Assembly (NCBI GenBank): GCA_934149325.1
Contig: CAKPEJ010000001.1
Span: forward strand, 1 to 64,000
Origin: an uncultured Bacilli bacterium
GTDB lineage: Bacteria > Bacillota_I > Bacilli_A > RF39 > UBA660
DNA length: 64,000 nt
Reading direction: 5' to 3'
Position numbers and translations under genes: made by a program. The notes under the pieces are model-generated. The model did no database searches, had not been told where the DNA came from, and was given only the letters and a program-made list of their open reading frames with translations. Below, in pieces: positions 27,100 to 35,942 of this stretch. Each line of letters begins with the position of its first letter. The stretch's first letter is position 1.

Positions 27100-28058
27100 T
27101 ATCTATTATTATACCAGTATACAATGTTGAAAAATATATTAATAGATGTTTAGATAGTATTATAAATCAAACATACAAAAATATAGAAATAATATGTATA
27201 AATGATGGATCTACGGATAACAGTCTAAAAATATTAAAAGAATATGAAAAAAAATATTCTTTTATAAAAATATATGATCAAGATAATTCAGGACCAGCAA
27301 TCACAAGAAATAGAGGAATTAAACTTGTAAAATCAAAATATTTAATGTTTATAGATTCTGATGATTACATTGATTGTGATTATGTAGAAAATTTTTATAA
27401 TAATATAAAAAATACTGAATATGATATTGTTATTGGTGGTTTTAAAAAAACAGACGGGGAAAAAATATCTTTTAAAAGAAATTTAAATGATGGTGAATTT
27501 TCAAAGTATATTGTGACAGGTCCAGTTTCAAAAATATATAGGACAGATTTTATTAAAAAAAATAAGATATATTTTTTGGATACAAATGCAAGTGAGGATA
27601 TTTATTTTAGTGTTAAGGCAATAAATAAGGGTGCAAAAATAAAATCAATAAAATATAATGGATATTATTATTTTGATAATTTAAATTCCATTTCGAACAC
27701 TAAACATAAAGGCTTTAATAAAAATATAAAAATTATTGATTTTCTAAATGAAATAAATTATAAAGATGGTCCAAATATAACATTAAATCAGTATTTTATA
27801 ATTCGATATTGTATTTGGTATCTTCTATATTCTGGTAAAAATGTAAGCTATAGTAATTTTATTAAAGAATATATAAAATTATTTAATTGGTTAAAAGAGA
27901 ATATTCCTGATTATAGAAAAAATAAATATATAAAAATAAATGGACCTAAAGGAGAAATAAGTAGTATTGGAAATATAGTTTTTATATTTATAATTTTAGA
28001 TAAATTAAATTTAGTAAAAATATTTGCAAAGATTTATTGTAGAGGTGAAAAAAAATGA
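27084..28058 (+). CDS. GT2 glycosyltransferase (paralogue pair, first copy)
   Basis: 324 residues. Standard GT2 GT-A domain: SIIIPVYNVEKYINRCLDSIINQ, CINDGSTDNSLKILKEYEKK, NSGPAITRNRGIKL and the DxD motif FIDSDDYI (about residues 91-98). The C-terminal 100 residues are helical. It shares motifs and layout with the next gene, so the two look like a tandem duplication that later diverged. Its ATG lies within the end of the acyltransferase gene after aaaggtgg. It ends in an ATGA overlap with its paralogue. Sugar unknown. Confidence 0.86.
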   Translation: MQEELISIIIPVYNVEKYINRCLDSIINQTYKNIEIICINDGSTDNSLKILKEYEKKYSFIKIYDQDNSGPAITRNRGIKLVKSKYLMFIDSDDYIDCDYVENFYNNIKNTEYDIVIGGFKKTDGEKISFKRNLNDGEFSKYIVTGPVSKIYRTDFIKKNKIYFLDTNASEDIYFSVKAINKGAKIKSIKYNGYYYFDNLNSISNTKHKGFNKNIKIIDFLNEINYKDGPNITLNQYFIIRYCIWYLLYSGKNVSYSNFIKEYIKLFNWLKENIPDYRKNKYIKINGPKGEISSIGNIVFIFIILDKLNLVKIFAKIYCRGEKK

Positions 28059-29014
28059 AGAAAGTATCTATAATAGTTCCTGTATACAATGCAGAAAAAT
28101 TTATAAAAAGATGTGTTGAAAGTATATTAAATCAAACGTATAAAAATATAGAAATAATTCTTATAAATGATGGATCAAATGATAATAGCTTAAAAATAAT
28201 TAAGTATTATGATGAAAAATATGATAATATATATTCATATACTCAAAAAAATCAGGGACCTGGTAAGACAAGAAATAGGGGAATAGATTTATCTACAGGT
28301 GACTATATAACATTTATTGATGCGGATGATTATATAGAAAAGGATTATATTTTAAATTTAGTTTCAAAAAGTGATAAAAAAGATATTGTAATTTGTGGAT
28401 ACAAAAGATATGATAAAAATATGAATCTTATTGTAGAAAAATTACCTGTGGGTAGTGATATTGATTATTTTAAATTTATATCCACTGTATGTAAATTATA
28501 TAGGAAGAATTTTTTAGTAGAAAATGATATTAAATTTTCTAATAGAAAAATAGGGGAAGATATGCTTTTTACATTAAAATGTTATTCTTTAACTGATAAA
28601 ATAGATAATGTAAAATCTAGTGGATATTGCAATATAGAAAATTTAGAATCTATAACACATTGTGTAGATTCAAAGAATAAAGCAAATTTATTTGAGTTAG
28701 TTAAGGAGATAGATAATAAAATAGATTTAAAAAAATTTGGTGATTTATATTTATTTTTCTATATTAAAACAATAATAATGAATTTATTGATGCAATCAAA
28801 ATGCTCTTTTAAAGAATTTTATAATTTATATATGATAAGTTTTGATTGGCTTGAAAAGACGTATAAACAAAATGGAAAAAAATTAAAATTAATTTGGATA
28901 AAAAAAGAAGATTTTAAAATAAATTTATTAGTAAATTTATTTATATTATTTAGAAAGATACATTTAATAAAACCTTTTTTGTGGTTGTTACAAAAAAAGA
29001 ATTTTAATTTATAA
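28055..29014 (+). CDS. GT2 glycosyltransferase (paralogue pair, second copy)
   Basis: 319 residues: SIIVPVYNAEKFIKRCVESILNQ, LINDGSNDNSLKIIKYYDEK, NQGPGKTRNRGIDL, FIDADDYI. The order and spacing of motifs match the upstream gene. The acceptor-side block KIGEDMLFTLKCYSL parallels ASEDIYFSVKAINK in the first copy. A duplicated pair probably adds two similar residues to one repeat unit; that is inference. Confidence 0.86.
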   Translation: MKKVSIIVPVYNAEKFIKRCVESILNQTYKNIEIILINDGSNDNSLKIIKYYDEKYDNIYSYTQKNQGPGKTRNRGIDLSTGDYITFIDADDYIEKDYILNLVSKSDKKDIVICGYKRYDKNMNLIVEKLPVGSDIDYFKFISTVCKLYRKNFLVENDIKFSNRKIGEDMLFTLKCYSLTDKIDNVKSSGYCNIENLESITHCVDSKNKANLFELVKEIDNKIDLKKFGDLYLFFYIKTIIMNLLMQSKCSFKEFYNLYMISFDWLEKTYKQNGKKLKLIWIKKEDFKINLLVNLFILFRKIHLIKPFLWLLQKKNFNL

Positions 29015-29026
29015 GGTTGTGAATTT

Positions 29027-30544
29027 ATGAGAATTGAAAAATCAATATATAATGTTAGTTCTAATATTTTTATTTATGCTTTTAGGTCTATAATGATGTT
29101 TGTTGTTCGAACAATATTTATAAAAGTATTAGGTGAGAATTTGTTAGGATTAGATGGATTATTTACAAATATATTGCTTATGTTATCTATGGCTGAACTT
29201 GGAATTAGTAATGCAATTAATTATAGCTTATATAAGCCACTTGCTCAAAATGATACTAAAAAAATTAGTTCTCTCATGAGTTTATATAGAAAAATATATA
29301 AAGTTGTAGGCTTTTCTGTATTAATTATTGGACTTATTGTAATGTTATTTTTAGATCATTTTATAGATAATATACCTGGTGTAAATATTAGGTTGATATA
29401 TTTGATATACTTGTTTGATACAGTTTCAATGTATTTTATATCATATAAAGAAACACTGATAATTGCAGATCAAAATAATTATAAGCTAACAAAATTTAAT
29501 TTTATATTTTATTTAATAATGTATATTTTACAAATATTAGATTTAATATATTTAAAGAATTTTATATTATATTTAATTATAAAAATTGTTGTCATGTTTT
29601 TACAAAGAATATTTATAAATGTTTATATTACAAATAATTATAAAAATGTAGATTTTTATTCTGAAGAAAAGGTTAGTGATAAGGATATAAAGGAAATTAA
29701 AACTAAAGTTGGTGCAATGTTTTGTCATAAGATAGGAAACTATGTGATAAATGGTACAGATAATATAGTTATTTCAAAATTTATAAATATCGCTACAGTG
29801 GGTATATATACTAATTATTTATCTGTAATTACAATGACAAATACTTTAATTAGTGGATTCTATAAAGGTATTACAGCAAGTTTTGGTAATCTAATAGTAT
29901 CAGAAAAAGAAAATGTACAACAAGATGTATTTATAAAAATAAATTTTCTTGGTCATATAATTTATGGTTTAGTGTCTATTGGATTCGCTGTATTAATGAA
30001 TGATTTTATTGTACTATGGATTGGTGAAAAATTTTTGCTTCCCAAAATTATAGTTTTAATAGTTTGTTTTAATTTTTATCTTGATGGAATTAGACAATGT
30101 ATTGATTCCATAAAAGAATCAGCTGGTGCATATGATAAAGATAAGTATATACCAATTTTTCAGTCATTATTAAATATAATAATATCAATTGTATTAGTAA
30201 AAAAAATAGGGATAGTTGGTGTTGTTCTTGGAACATTAATAAGTAATTTATTACTGCCTTGTTGGAATAGACCTTATATAATTTATAAGTATATATTTAA
30301 ATCATCACCTAAAAAATATTATAAAGATTATATTTTAAATATTTTATTTATATTATTGTCATATATATTACTTAATAAATTAATAATTTATATAAACCTA
30401 ACAAAAAATATTGTTTCGTTTATAATCAATTTTATAATTGTTGTAGTAGGTTATATTGTATTAGTATTAATATTTTATGGTAGGGGAGAAAATTATAGAT
30501 TTTATAGAAATTTATTTATTGGCAAAATAAAAAAAGAAAAATAA
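29027..30544 (+). CDS. Oligosaccharide flippase (Wzx-like, MOP superfamily)
   Basis: 505 residues with 12-14 predicted transmembrane helices, the usual size for Wzx. The N-terminal VSSNIFIYAFRSIMMFVVRTIFIKVLGENLLGLDGLFTNILLMLSMAELGISNAINYSLYKPLA segment is characteristic of Gram-positive polysaccharide flippases: helix 1, a conserved G near LG-x2-LLG, and the AELG-I block. It would move the undecaprenyl-linked repeat unit made by this operon to the outer face. No Wzy polymerase is in this operon; the EpsG-like one at 62950 could act in trans. Last gene before a strong terminator. Confidence 0.88.
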   Translation: MRIEKSIYNVSSNIFIYAFRSIMMFVVRTIFIKVLGENLLGLDGLFTNILLMLSMAELGISNAINYSLYKPLAQNDTKKISSLMSLYRKIYKVVGFSVLIIGLIVMLFLDHFIDNIPGVNIRLIYLIYLFDTVSMYFISYKETLIIADQNNYKLTKFNFIFYLIMYILQILDLIYLKNFILYLIIKIVVMFLQRIFINVYITNNYKNVDFYSEEKVSDKDIKEIKTKVGAMFCHKIGNYVINGTDNIVISKFINIATVGIYTNYLSVITMTNTLISGFYKGITASFGNLIVSEKENVQQDVFIKINFLGHIIYGLVSIGFAVLMNDFIVLWIGEKFLLPKIIVLIVCFNFYLDGIRQCIDSIKESAGAYDKDKYIPIFQSLLNIIISIVLVKKIGIVGVVLGTLISNLLLPCWNRPYIIYKYIFKSSPKKYYKDYILNILFILLSYILLNKLIIYINLTKNIVSFIINFIIVVVGYIVLVLIFYGRGENYRFYRNLFIGKIKKEK

Positions 30545-30561
30545 TTGCTATTTTTCTTTTT
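30531..30561. terminator. Bidirectional terminator between converging glycan operons
   Basis: 13-bp perfect stem AAAAAGAAAAATA / TATTTTTCTTTTT with loop ATTGC. T-rich tracts occur on both strands. It contains the flippase stop codon and touches the licD stop on the other strand. Confidence 0.85.
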
Positions 30562-31387
30562 AGTTTGGAAATTTTATTTCGGATATGAAATGGTTTGATA
30601 CTTGTTTTTCTTTAGGTGGTAATTTCATATAATCATTATAATAATGTTTTAGATAATTGTCATAATCTTTAGGTGCGTTAAATTTATATCCTTCAAATTC
30701 AACGCTGGTTAAACTATCGAAATATTTGCTTTCAATAATTTCTTTAAATAAGTAGACACCGGCATTTGAAACAACATATTTTGAATTTTTATTATTATAT
30801 TTTTCAGATAATTTTTTTAATTTATTTTTATAATATTTTATTGAGTGAATTTTTGAAAATAATTTTATTATGTTTAAGATAATCTTTTTATAAAGAATAG
30901 GTGAATAGCATTCATTATTACACTTGTATGATAAACCAATTTTTAATATTAATATTCTTAAATAATTTATTTTTGCAATGAAAAGAATATTGCTTGTATT
31001 ATCCATTGGAAAAATATCTATCCATATACCTTGTTTTTCTTTATTCATATTATTTAAACTTTCAGAATATATAGAATTTTTTCTACGTATTTTTGCTGAT
31101 AACATAACGTAATCATCATCAGTGTCCATATTTTGAAAATAATATTTATCTTTATTAAGTTCTTTTTTTTGTATTTTTATAAATTTATTATAATCAATTC
31201 GTGGCATTGTTACATCAATGTCGTCATCCCATGGAATAAAACCTTTATGTCTTATAGCTCCAATAAGTGTTCCACCAGCTAATGAATATTTTAAATTATT
31301 TTTTTTACATATTCTATCAAATTCAATTAATATTTCTAGTTGTATTAATTGTAATTTTCTTAATTCTTCTTTTGTAAGTTTTTTCAT
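30560..31387 (-). CDS. LicD-family phosphotransferase
   Basis: 275 residues. The N-terminal half has the LicD/fukutin-type nucleotidyltransferase motif: GGTLIGAIRHKGFIPWDDDIDVTMPR (about residues 38-63), where the Asp cluster binds metal. LicD proteins transfer phosphocholine or a similar phospho-alditol from a CDP donor to a glycan or teichoic acid. The adjacent CDP-forming TarI-like enzyme supports a CDP donor here. The ATG at 31387 (2 bases after the SDR stop, with tggagaaa upstream) is preferred over the longer frame. Third gene of a reverse-strand cassette. Confidence 0.9.
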   Translation of the reverse strand: MKKLTKEELRKLQLIQLEILIEFDRICKKNNLKYSLAGGTLIGAIRHKGFIPWDDDIDVTMPRIDYNKFIKIQKKELNKDKYYFQNMDTDDDYVMLSAKIRRKNSIYSESLNNMNKEKQGIWIDIFPMDNTSNILFIAKINYLRILILKIGLSYKCNNECYSPILYKKIILNIIKLFSKIHSIKYYKNKLKKLSEKYNNKNSKYVVSNAGVYLFKEIIESKYFDSLTSVEFEGYKFNAPKDYDNYLKHYYNDYMKLPPKEKQVSNHFISEIKFPN

Positions 31388-31388
31388 A

Positions 31389-32438
31389 TTATTTCTCCAT
31401 AGTATCAATCATATTTTTAAACATTTCTTTTAAATTTTTTGTTGGTGTAAAACCAATTTTTTTAATTTTTGAAGTATCTAAATTTATATGCAATGTTTTT
31501 GAATATCCAAATTTAGAAATATCTTCTTCTTCAATTTTTACATTAATATTTTTATTTAATTCTTTCATTAATACTGCCATTTCATAAATTGAGCAGTATG
31601 TATTTTCATTTGCAACATTATATACTTCGTTTGAAATATCAGAAGTTAATGTAAGTAAAATTGCTTGAATGGCATCCATTGTATATAAATAATTCCTTTT
31701 TGTTTCACCCTTTGTATGTAATATGATATCTTTATTTTCAATTACTGAACGTGCAAATTCCGCAAAAACACGACCATCATTATATTGAACTCCAGGGCCA
31801 AATGTTTGAGTAAGTCTCAATATATTAAAATTAATGTTAAATTCTTTATTATAGCTTACACACAAATTTTCACACATTCTTTTGCTAATAGGGTAGCTAT
31901 TTCTTACCTCCATAGTATTTAGATGTGCTGGGTAATTTTCATTAATTTTCTCATCAGTTTCTGGTCTTCCATATACTTCCATTGTAGATAGATAAATTAT
32001 CTTTTGAATTGACTTTTCTTTGGCAAAATTTAATATATTTTTTGTACCAATAAGAATACTATCTATTGTTTCAACTGGATTTTCAGAGAAGTATTTACTA
32101 GATGTTTCTGAAGCTGCGTGAATAATGTAATCAATATTTTGTTCAATATCTATTTTGGATGTAATATCACCAACAATAAAATTAATTTTATAATTTTCAT
32201 TTATTTGTTTATGGAAAATTTTTTGTGCTTTTTCTATATTTCTTACAAATGCAAAAATATTACAATTTATATTTTTTGTTTTGTTTAGATATAAAAGTGT
32301 GTTTATCATTAATGATCCAATAAGACCAGTTGCACCTGTAATAAGAATATTTTTGTTTCTTAATTTTTCGAAATTAATCTTAGTATTTGCAGTAATGCTA
32401 TTTAAATCATTTAAATATATTTCATTATCAATCCACAT
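31389..32438 (-). CDS. NAD-dependent epimerase/dehydratase (extended SDR)
   Basis: 349 residues. The dinucleotide-binding motif is GATGLIG (about residues 34-40), the active site YPISKRMCE gives Tyr-x3-Lys, and ILRLTQTFGPG plus KRNYLYTMDAIQAIL match sugar-nucleotide epimerases/dehydratases. The substrate is probably a nucleotide-linked sugar or alditol, but which one is not visible. Its ribosome-binding site overlaps the stop of the TarI-like gene and licD follows 1 base later, so the three proteins are made together. Confidence 0.88.
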   Translation of the reverse strand: MWIDNEIYLNDLNSITANTKINFEKLRNKNILITGATGLIGSLMINTLLYLNKTKNINCNIFAFVRNIEKAQKIFHKQINENYKINFIVGDITSKIDIEQNIDYIIHAASETSSKYFSENPVETIDSILIGTKNILNFAKEKSIQKIIYLSTMEVYGRPETDEKINENYPAHLNTMEVRNSYPISKRMCENLCVSYNKEFNINFNILRLTQTFGPGVQYNDGRVFAEFARSVIENKDIILHTKGETKRNYLYTMDAIQAILLTLTSDISNEVYNVANENTYCSIYEMAVLMKELNKNINVKIEEEDISKFGYSKTLHINLDTSKIKKIGFTPTKNLKEMFKNMIDTMEK

Positions 32439-32447
32439 ATTATCACC

Positions 32448-33176
32448 TCATTCATCCATTCCATATAATTGTGCATCTTCTTTTGACTGAATAATTGCTC
32501 TCATAGTGTAATAATCATCTGGTGTAGTTATTTTTATATTTTCATATGGACCATCTGTCATATAAAGTTCATATCCAAAATATTGCATCATGGTGCATGA
32601 ATCTATAAAATCATGTTTATTCATTTTTCGTGCTTTATCATGAGAATCTAAGATGTCTTTCAAATAAAAACATTGTGGCGCTTTTGCAACTCTAGAATTT
32701 GCTCTGTCAGGGACTTCATTAATTCTATTATTTTCGTCAATTACAACTATTGTTTCTTTAACAATGCCAGAAGTTATGGAATTTCCTTTTTCTTTAACAC
32801 ATTTTATATTTTCATCTAATAATTTAGTATTTATTAGGGGTCTAACTCCATCGTGTATTAAAACAATGTCATCATTATTTTTAGAAATTTCCTTTGCTGC
32901 AATAAGACCGTTGTAAATTGAATCTTGTCCAGTATTGCCTCCGGGAACTATATTTTTAACTTTTTTAATATTAAATTTTAATATCAATTTTTCTAGGTAT
33001 TCTATCCAATCCTTCTTACAAGCTATTACTATAGCATCTATGTTATCACATTTTTCAAAATGTTCTAAAGTATAAATTATAATTGGTTTATTAAAAACCT
33101 CTAAAAATTGTTTTGGTTTATCCTTTGTCTTCATCCTTGTTCCGGAACCACCGGCAAAAATAACTGCTATATTCAT
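32448..33176 (-). CDS. IspD/TarI-family cytidylyltransferase
   Basis: 242 residues. The nucleotide-binding loop FAGGSGTRMKTKDKPKQFLEV (about residues 7-27), IIIYTLEHFE, LIHDGVRPLI and the C-terminal NIKITTPDDY are the IspD/TarI fingerprints. It activates a polyol phosphate with CTP. TarI (D-ribitol-5-phosphate) rather than IspD (MEP) is favoured by the operon with an SDR and LicD and the lack of an isoprenoid neighbour; the substrate itself is inferred. The ATG at 33176 follows aaaggagg; the longer frame to 33203 would not. First gene of the cassette. Confidence 0.86.
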   Translation of the reverse strand: MNIAVIFAGGSGTRMKTKDKPKQFLEVFNKPIIIYTLEHFEKCDNIDAIVIACKKDWIEYLEKLILKFNIKKVKNIVPGGNTGQDSIYNGLIAAKEISKNNDDIVLIHDGVRPLINTKLLDENIKCVKEKGNSITSGIVKETIVVIDENNRINEVPDRANSRVAKAPQCFYLKDILDSHDKARKMNKHDFIDSCTMMQYFGYELYMTDGPYENIKITTPDDYYTMRAIIQSKEDAQLYGMDE

Positions 33177-33299
33177 AAATAACCTCCTTTTATATTTTAT
33201 CATTATAATTAAAATAAGTAAATTATTGTTTTTATTAAGTCAATATGATAAAATTATCCTAGTGATAATATTTAAAGTGTTTTATATAATGAAAAAGTA

Positions 33300-33328
33300 T
33301 TGAATGCAACCTTAATTTTAGGTATAAT
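33300..33328 (+). promoter_or_regulatory. Predicted sigma-A promoter of the gene at 33395
   Basis: TTGAAT (33300-33305), 17-base spacer, TATAAT (33323-33328). It lies in the divergent intergenic region (33177-33394), which otherwise holds only AT-rich sequence and a TATAAT-like box on the minus strand (33207-33202). Confidence 0.7.
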
Positions 33329-33394
33329 TCTTTAATATTTTGTGTCTTCGATATTTTAATTTATATATGTAAAATGAGTAAAAGAGGTATGATT

Positions 33395-34825
33395 ATGAAA
33401 AATGAAATTAGTATCATTAATTTAAACATTAAAATTAAAATTTTTATTTATATAATTATTGGTTTTACAATATTGTTATGTACATTGCCAATGAAATTAT
33501 GTCCAATATATAATGGTAAAATACCACAACATAGAAATCAGTATGAATTACTAGCTGATTCAATATTAAAAGGACATTTATATATTGATTATGATGTTGA
33601 TGACAAATTGATTGATATGGAAAATCCATATGATCCTGTAGAAAGAGTAAAACAAAAAGTTAATTATCATTGGGATCATTCTTTCTATAATGGACATTAC
33701 TATATGTATTTTGGAGTGGCACCAGTTTTTTTAACATTTATCCCTTATAAATTAATAACTGGGAAAACGTTATTAACATATCATGCAACACAGATTTATG
33801 TGGCAGGATTTATTATTGGTGTATTTGCTTTATTTTATTTGTTATGCAAATTATTTTATCCAAAAACTCGTGTTTCAATTTATGTATTAAGTTCAGTAAT
33901 ATTTTCAATGATAAGTGTTTGGTATAGCATAGGTGCTCCATCACTATATTGTACTGCAATAACTTCCGGATTATGTATGGCTATATGGAGTATTTATTTT
34001 TTTGTTTTATCAGTTTATGGTTCAAAAACTGAAAATAAAAGTATAATCTTTGCTTTTTTAGGAAGTTTATTTGGTGCATTGACTTTTGCATGCAGACCAC
34101 CAATTGGATTGGTTAATTTTTTAGTAATACCTATGTTAATACATTTTATAAAAAATCACAAAATCAATAAAAAAATAATTTTAAAAATGATATTTGCGGC
34201 AATGCCTTATGTTATAATCGGAATTTTGTTAATGATTTATAATTATGTTAGATTTGATAGTGCTTTTGAATTCGGGCAATCTTATCAATTAACAGTTGCC
34301 GATCAACATAATTATTCAAGTTTTTTAAGTAATGTAAATGTATTTGAATTGTTGTCTAAATTAAAAGCAAACTTTTTTGATTGTAATGAATATTTAGAGT
34401 CTTTTCCATATGTAAATATATCAGGTGCTTTTATTAATTTTCCTATATTATTTTTTCCTTTAATGACAATTTTAAATGAAAAATGTTTTAATAATCTAAA
34501 GAAAAAACAATTAAATTTTATATATATTATATTGCTTATTCTTCCTGTTTTAGTGACCGTTATTGATTCTTTTTGGGTTCCACAACTTGGTGAAAGATAT
34601 CGAATGGATATATATTATTTGATGATAATTTCTAGTTTTATTTCAATTGTTAATTATTATGAAATATTAGATAATAGTAAGAAAAAAATCTTTAATTTAA
34701 TTATTTGTTTAATCTTTTTATGTACGTTCGTAAAAATATTATTGTTGTTTTTTGTACCAAATGATAGCAATTTTACACAATATTATCCAAATATACTAGA
34801 GAAAATAAAACATTTTTTATCGTAG
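33395..34825 (+). CDS. Polytopic membrane protein, possible GT-C glycosyltransferase
   Basis: 476 residues with about 10-11 transmembrane helices. The first outside loop (about residues 30-110) holds many acidic residues and ends HWDHSFYNGHYYMYFGVAP, a layout seen in GT-C-like proteins of surface-glycan loci. The CRPPIGLVNFLVIP segment and the late VPQLGERYRMDIYYLM motif are also conserved-looking. No exact family is claimed. The start at 33395 follows agaggt by 6 bases; the ATG at 33374 lacks a site. Single-gene unit with its own promoter. Confidence 0.7.
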   Translation: MKNEISIINLNIKIKIFIYIIIGFTILLCTLPMKLCPIYNGKIPQHRNQYELLADSILKGHLYIDYDVDDKLIDMENPYDPVERVKQKVNYHWDHSFYNGHYYMYFGVAPVFLTFIPYKLITGKTLLTYHATQIYVAGFIIGVFALFYLLCKLFYPKTRVSIYVLSSVIFSMISVWYSIGAPSLYCTAITSGLCMAIWSIYFFVLSVYGSKTENKSIIFAFLGSLFGALTFACRPPIGLVNFLVIPMLIHFIKNHKINKKIILKMIFAAMPYVIIGILLMIYNYVRFDSAFEFGQSYQLTVADQHNYSSFLSNVNVFELLSKLKANFFDCNEYLESFPYVNISGAFINFPILFFPLMTILNEKCFNNLKKKQLNFIYIILLILPVLVTVIDSFWVPQLGERYRMDIYYLMIISSFISIVNYYEILDNSKKKIFNLIICLIFLCTFVKILLLFFVPNDSNFTQYYPNILEKIKHFLS

Positions 34826-34881
34826 TTTATATATTTAAATGAAAAAATTTATTTGATTTGTTGAACTTTTTCTAATTTCAA

Positions 34882-34910
34882 TTGAAAAAAATGTCAAAAT
34901 AAGGTATAAT
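34882..34910 (+). promoter_or_regulatory. Near-consensus sigma-A promoter
   Basis: TTGAAA (34882-34887), 17-base spacer, TATAAT (34905-34910). It drives the GT2 gene at 34940. Confidence 0.82.
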
Positions 34911-34939
34911 TTATTTGTTATTGATAGGAGATTTAAGAA

Positions 34940-35872
34940 ATGAAAAAAGAAAATAATAAAATAGCAGTTTTAATACCTTGCTATAACGAAAGTAAAACAA
35001 TTGAAAAAGTAGTAAAAGATTATAAAAAAGCTTTACCTGATGCTGATATTTATGTGTATGATAATAATTCTTCTGATGATACAGATAAAATAGCAAAGAA
35101 AGCAGGAGCAATAGTAAAATATGAATATAGACAAGGAAAAGGTAATGTAATAAGAACAATGTTTAGAGATATTGATGCTGATTGCTATCTTATGATAGAT
35201 GGAGATGACACATATCCTGCTGAAAATGCTAGAGAAATGTGTGATTTAGTATTAGATGGAAAAGCAGATATGGTTATAGGGGATAGATTATCTAGTACAT
35301 ATTTTACAGAAAATAAAAGACCATTTCACAATTTTGGAAATAGAATAGTTAGACTATTAATAAATAAAATATTTAATAATAATGTAAAAGATATTATGAC
35401 AGGTTATAGGGCATTTAGTTATGACTTTGTAAAAGGTTTTCCAGTATTATCAAAAGGTTTTGAAATAGAAACAGAAATGACAATACATGCAGTTGATAAA
35501 AACTATAAATTAGTTGAAGTTCCAGTAACTTATAGAGATAGACCTGAAGGATCTGTTTCAAAATTAAATACGTATAGTGATGGATTTAAAGTACTTAAAA
35601 CAATAGCTACATTATTTAAAGAATATAAACCAGCATTATTCTTTAATATATTCGCTTTTATTATTTTAGCAGTATCGTTAGTTATGGGAATACCTATTGT
35701 ATGTGAATATTTTAAGACTGGACTTGTTCCAAGATTTCCAACATTAATTGTATCTTGCATATTTTTGTTAGTTTCTATATTATTATGGATTACTGGAATA
35801 ATACTTCAAGTAATAGTAAAAAAACATAGACAATTGTATGAATTATTAATTGTTAGAACTGGAAGAAGATAA
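34940..35872 (+). CDS. Membrane-bound DPM1-like GT2 glycosyltransferase
   Basis: 310 residues. Catalytic part: VLIPCYNESKTIEKVVKDYKKALP, YDNNSSDDT, RQGKGNVIRTMFRDIDADCYLMIDGDDTYPAE (DxD-type motif at about 86-89), MTGYRAFSYDFV. Two C-terminal transmembrane helices (about 235-258 and 270-295) anchor it. This is the polyprenyl-phosphate glycosyltransferase form that makes lipid-P-sugar donors for GT-C enzymes, which fits the DUF2142 and GT-C-like proteins in the same region. Own promoter and terminator. Confidence 0.9.
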   Translation: MKKENNKIAVLIPCYNESKTIEKVVKDYKKALPDADIYVYDNNSSDDTDKIAKKAGAIVKYEYRQGKGNVIRTMFRDIDADCYLMIDGDDTYPAENAREMCDLVLDGKADMVIGDRLSSTYFTENKRPFHNFGNRIVRLLINKIFNNNVKDIMTGYRAFSYDFVKGFPVLSKGFEIETEMTIHAVDKNYKLVEVPVTYRDRPEGSVSKLNTYSDGFKVLKTIATLFKEYKPALFFNIFAFIILAVSLVMGIPIVCEYFKTGLVPRFPTLIVSCIFLLVSILLWITGIILQVIVKKHRQLYELLIVRTGRR

Positions 35873-35883
35873 TTTGATATAAT

Positions 35884-35914
35884 AAAAAAGTACTATGATT
35901 ATAGTATTTTTTTT
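35884..35914 (+). terminator. Rho-independent terminator
   Basis: TACTAT / ATAGTA core stem, loop GATT, extended by an A-run facing a T-run; eight T follow. It ends the GT2 transcript. Confidence 0.8.
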
Positions 35915-35922
35915 GATATAAT
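35914..35922 (+). promoter_or_regulatory. Extended -10 promoter for the gene at 35943
   Basis: TG-A-TATAAT immediately after the preceding terminator and 20 bases before the ATG; no convincing -35. Confidence 0.5.
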
Positions 35923-35942
35923 AAATAATAGGTGAAAAAAGA

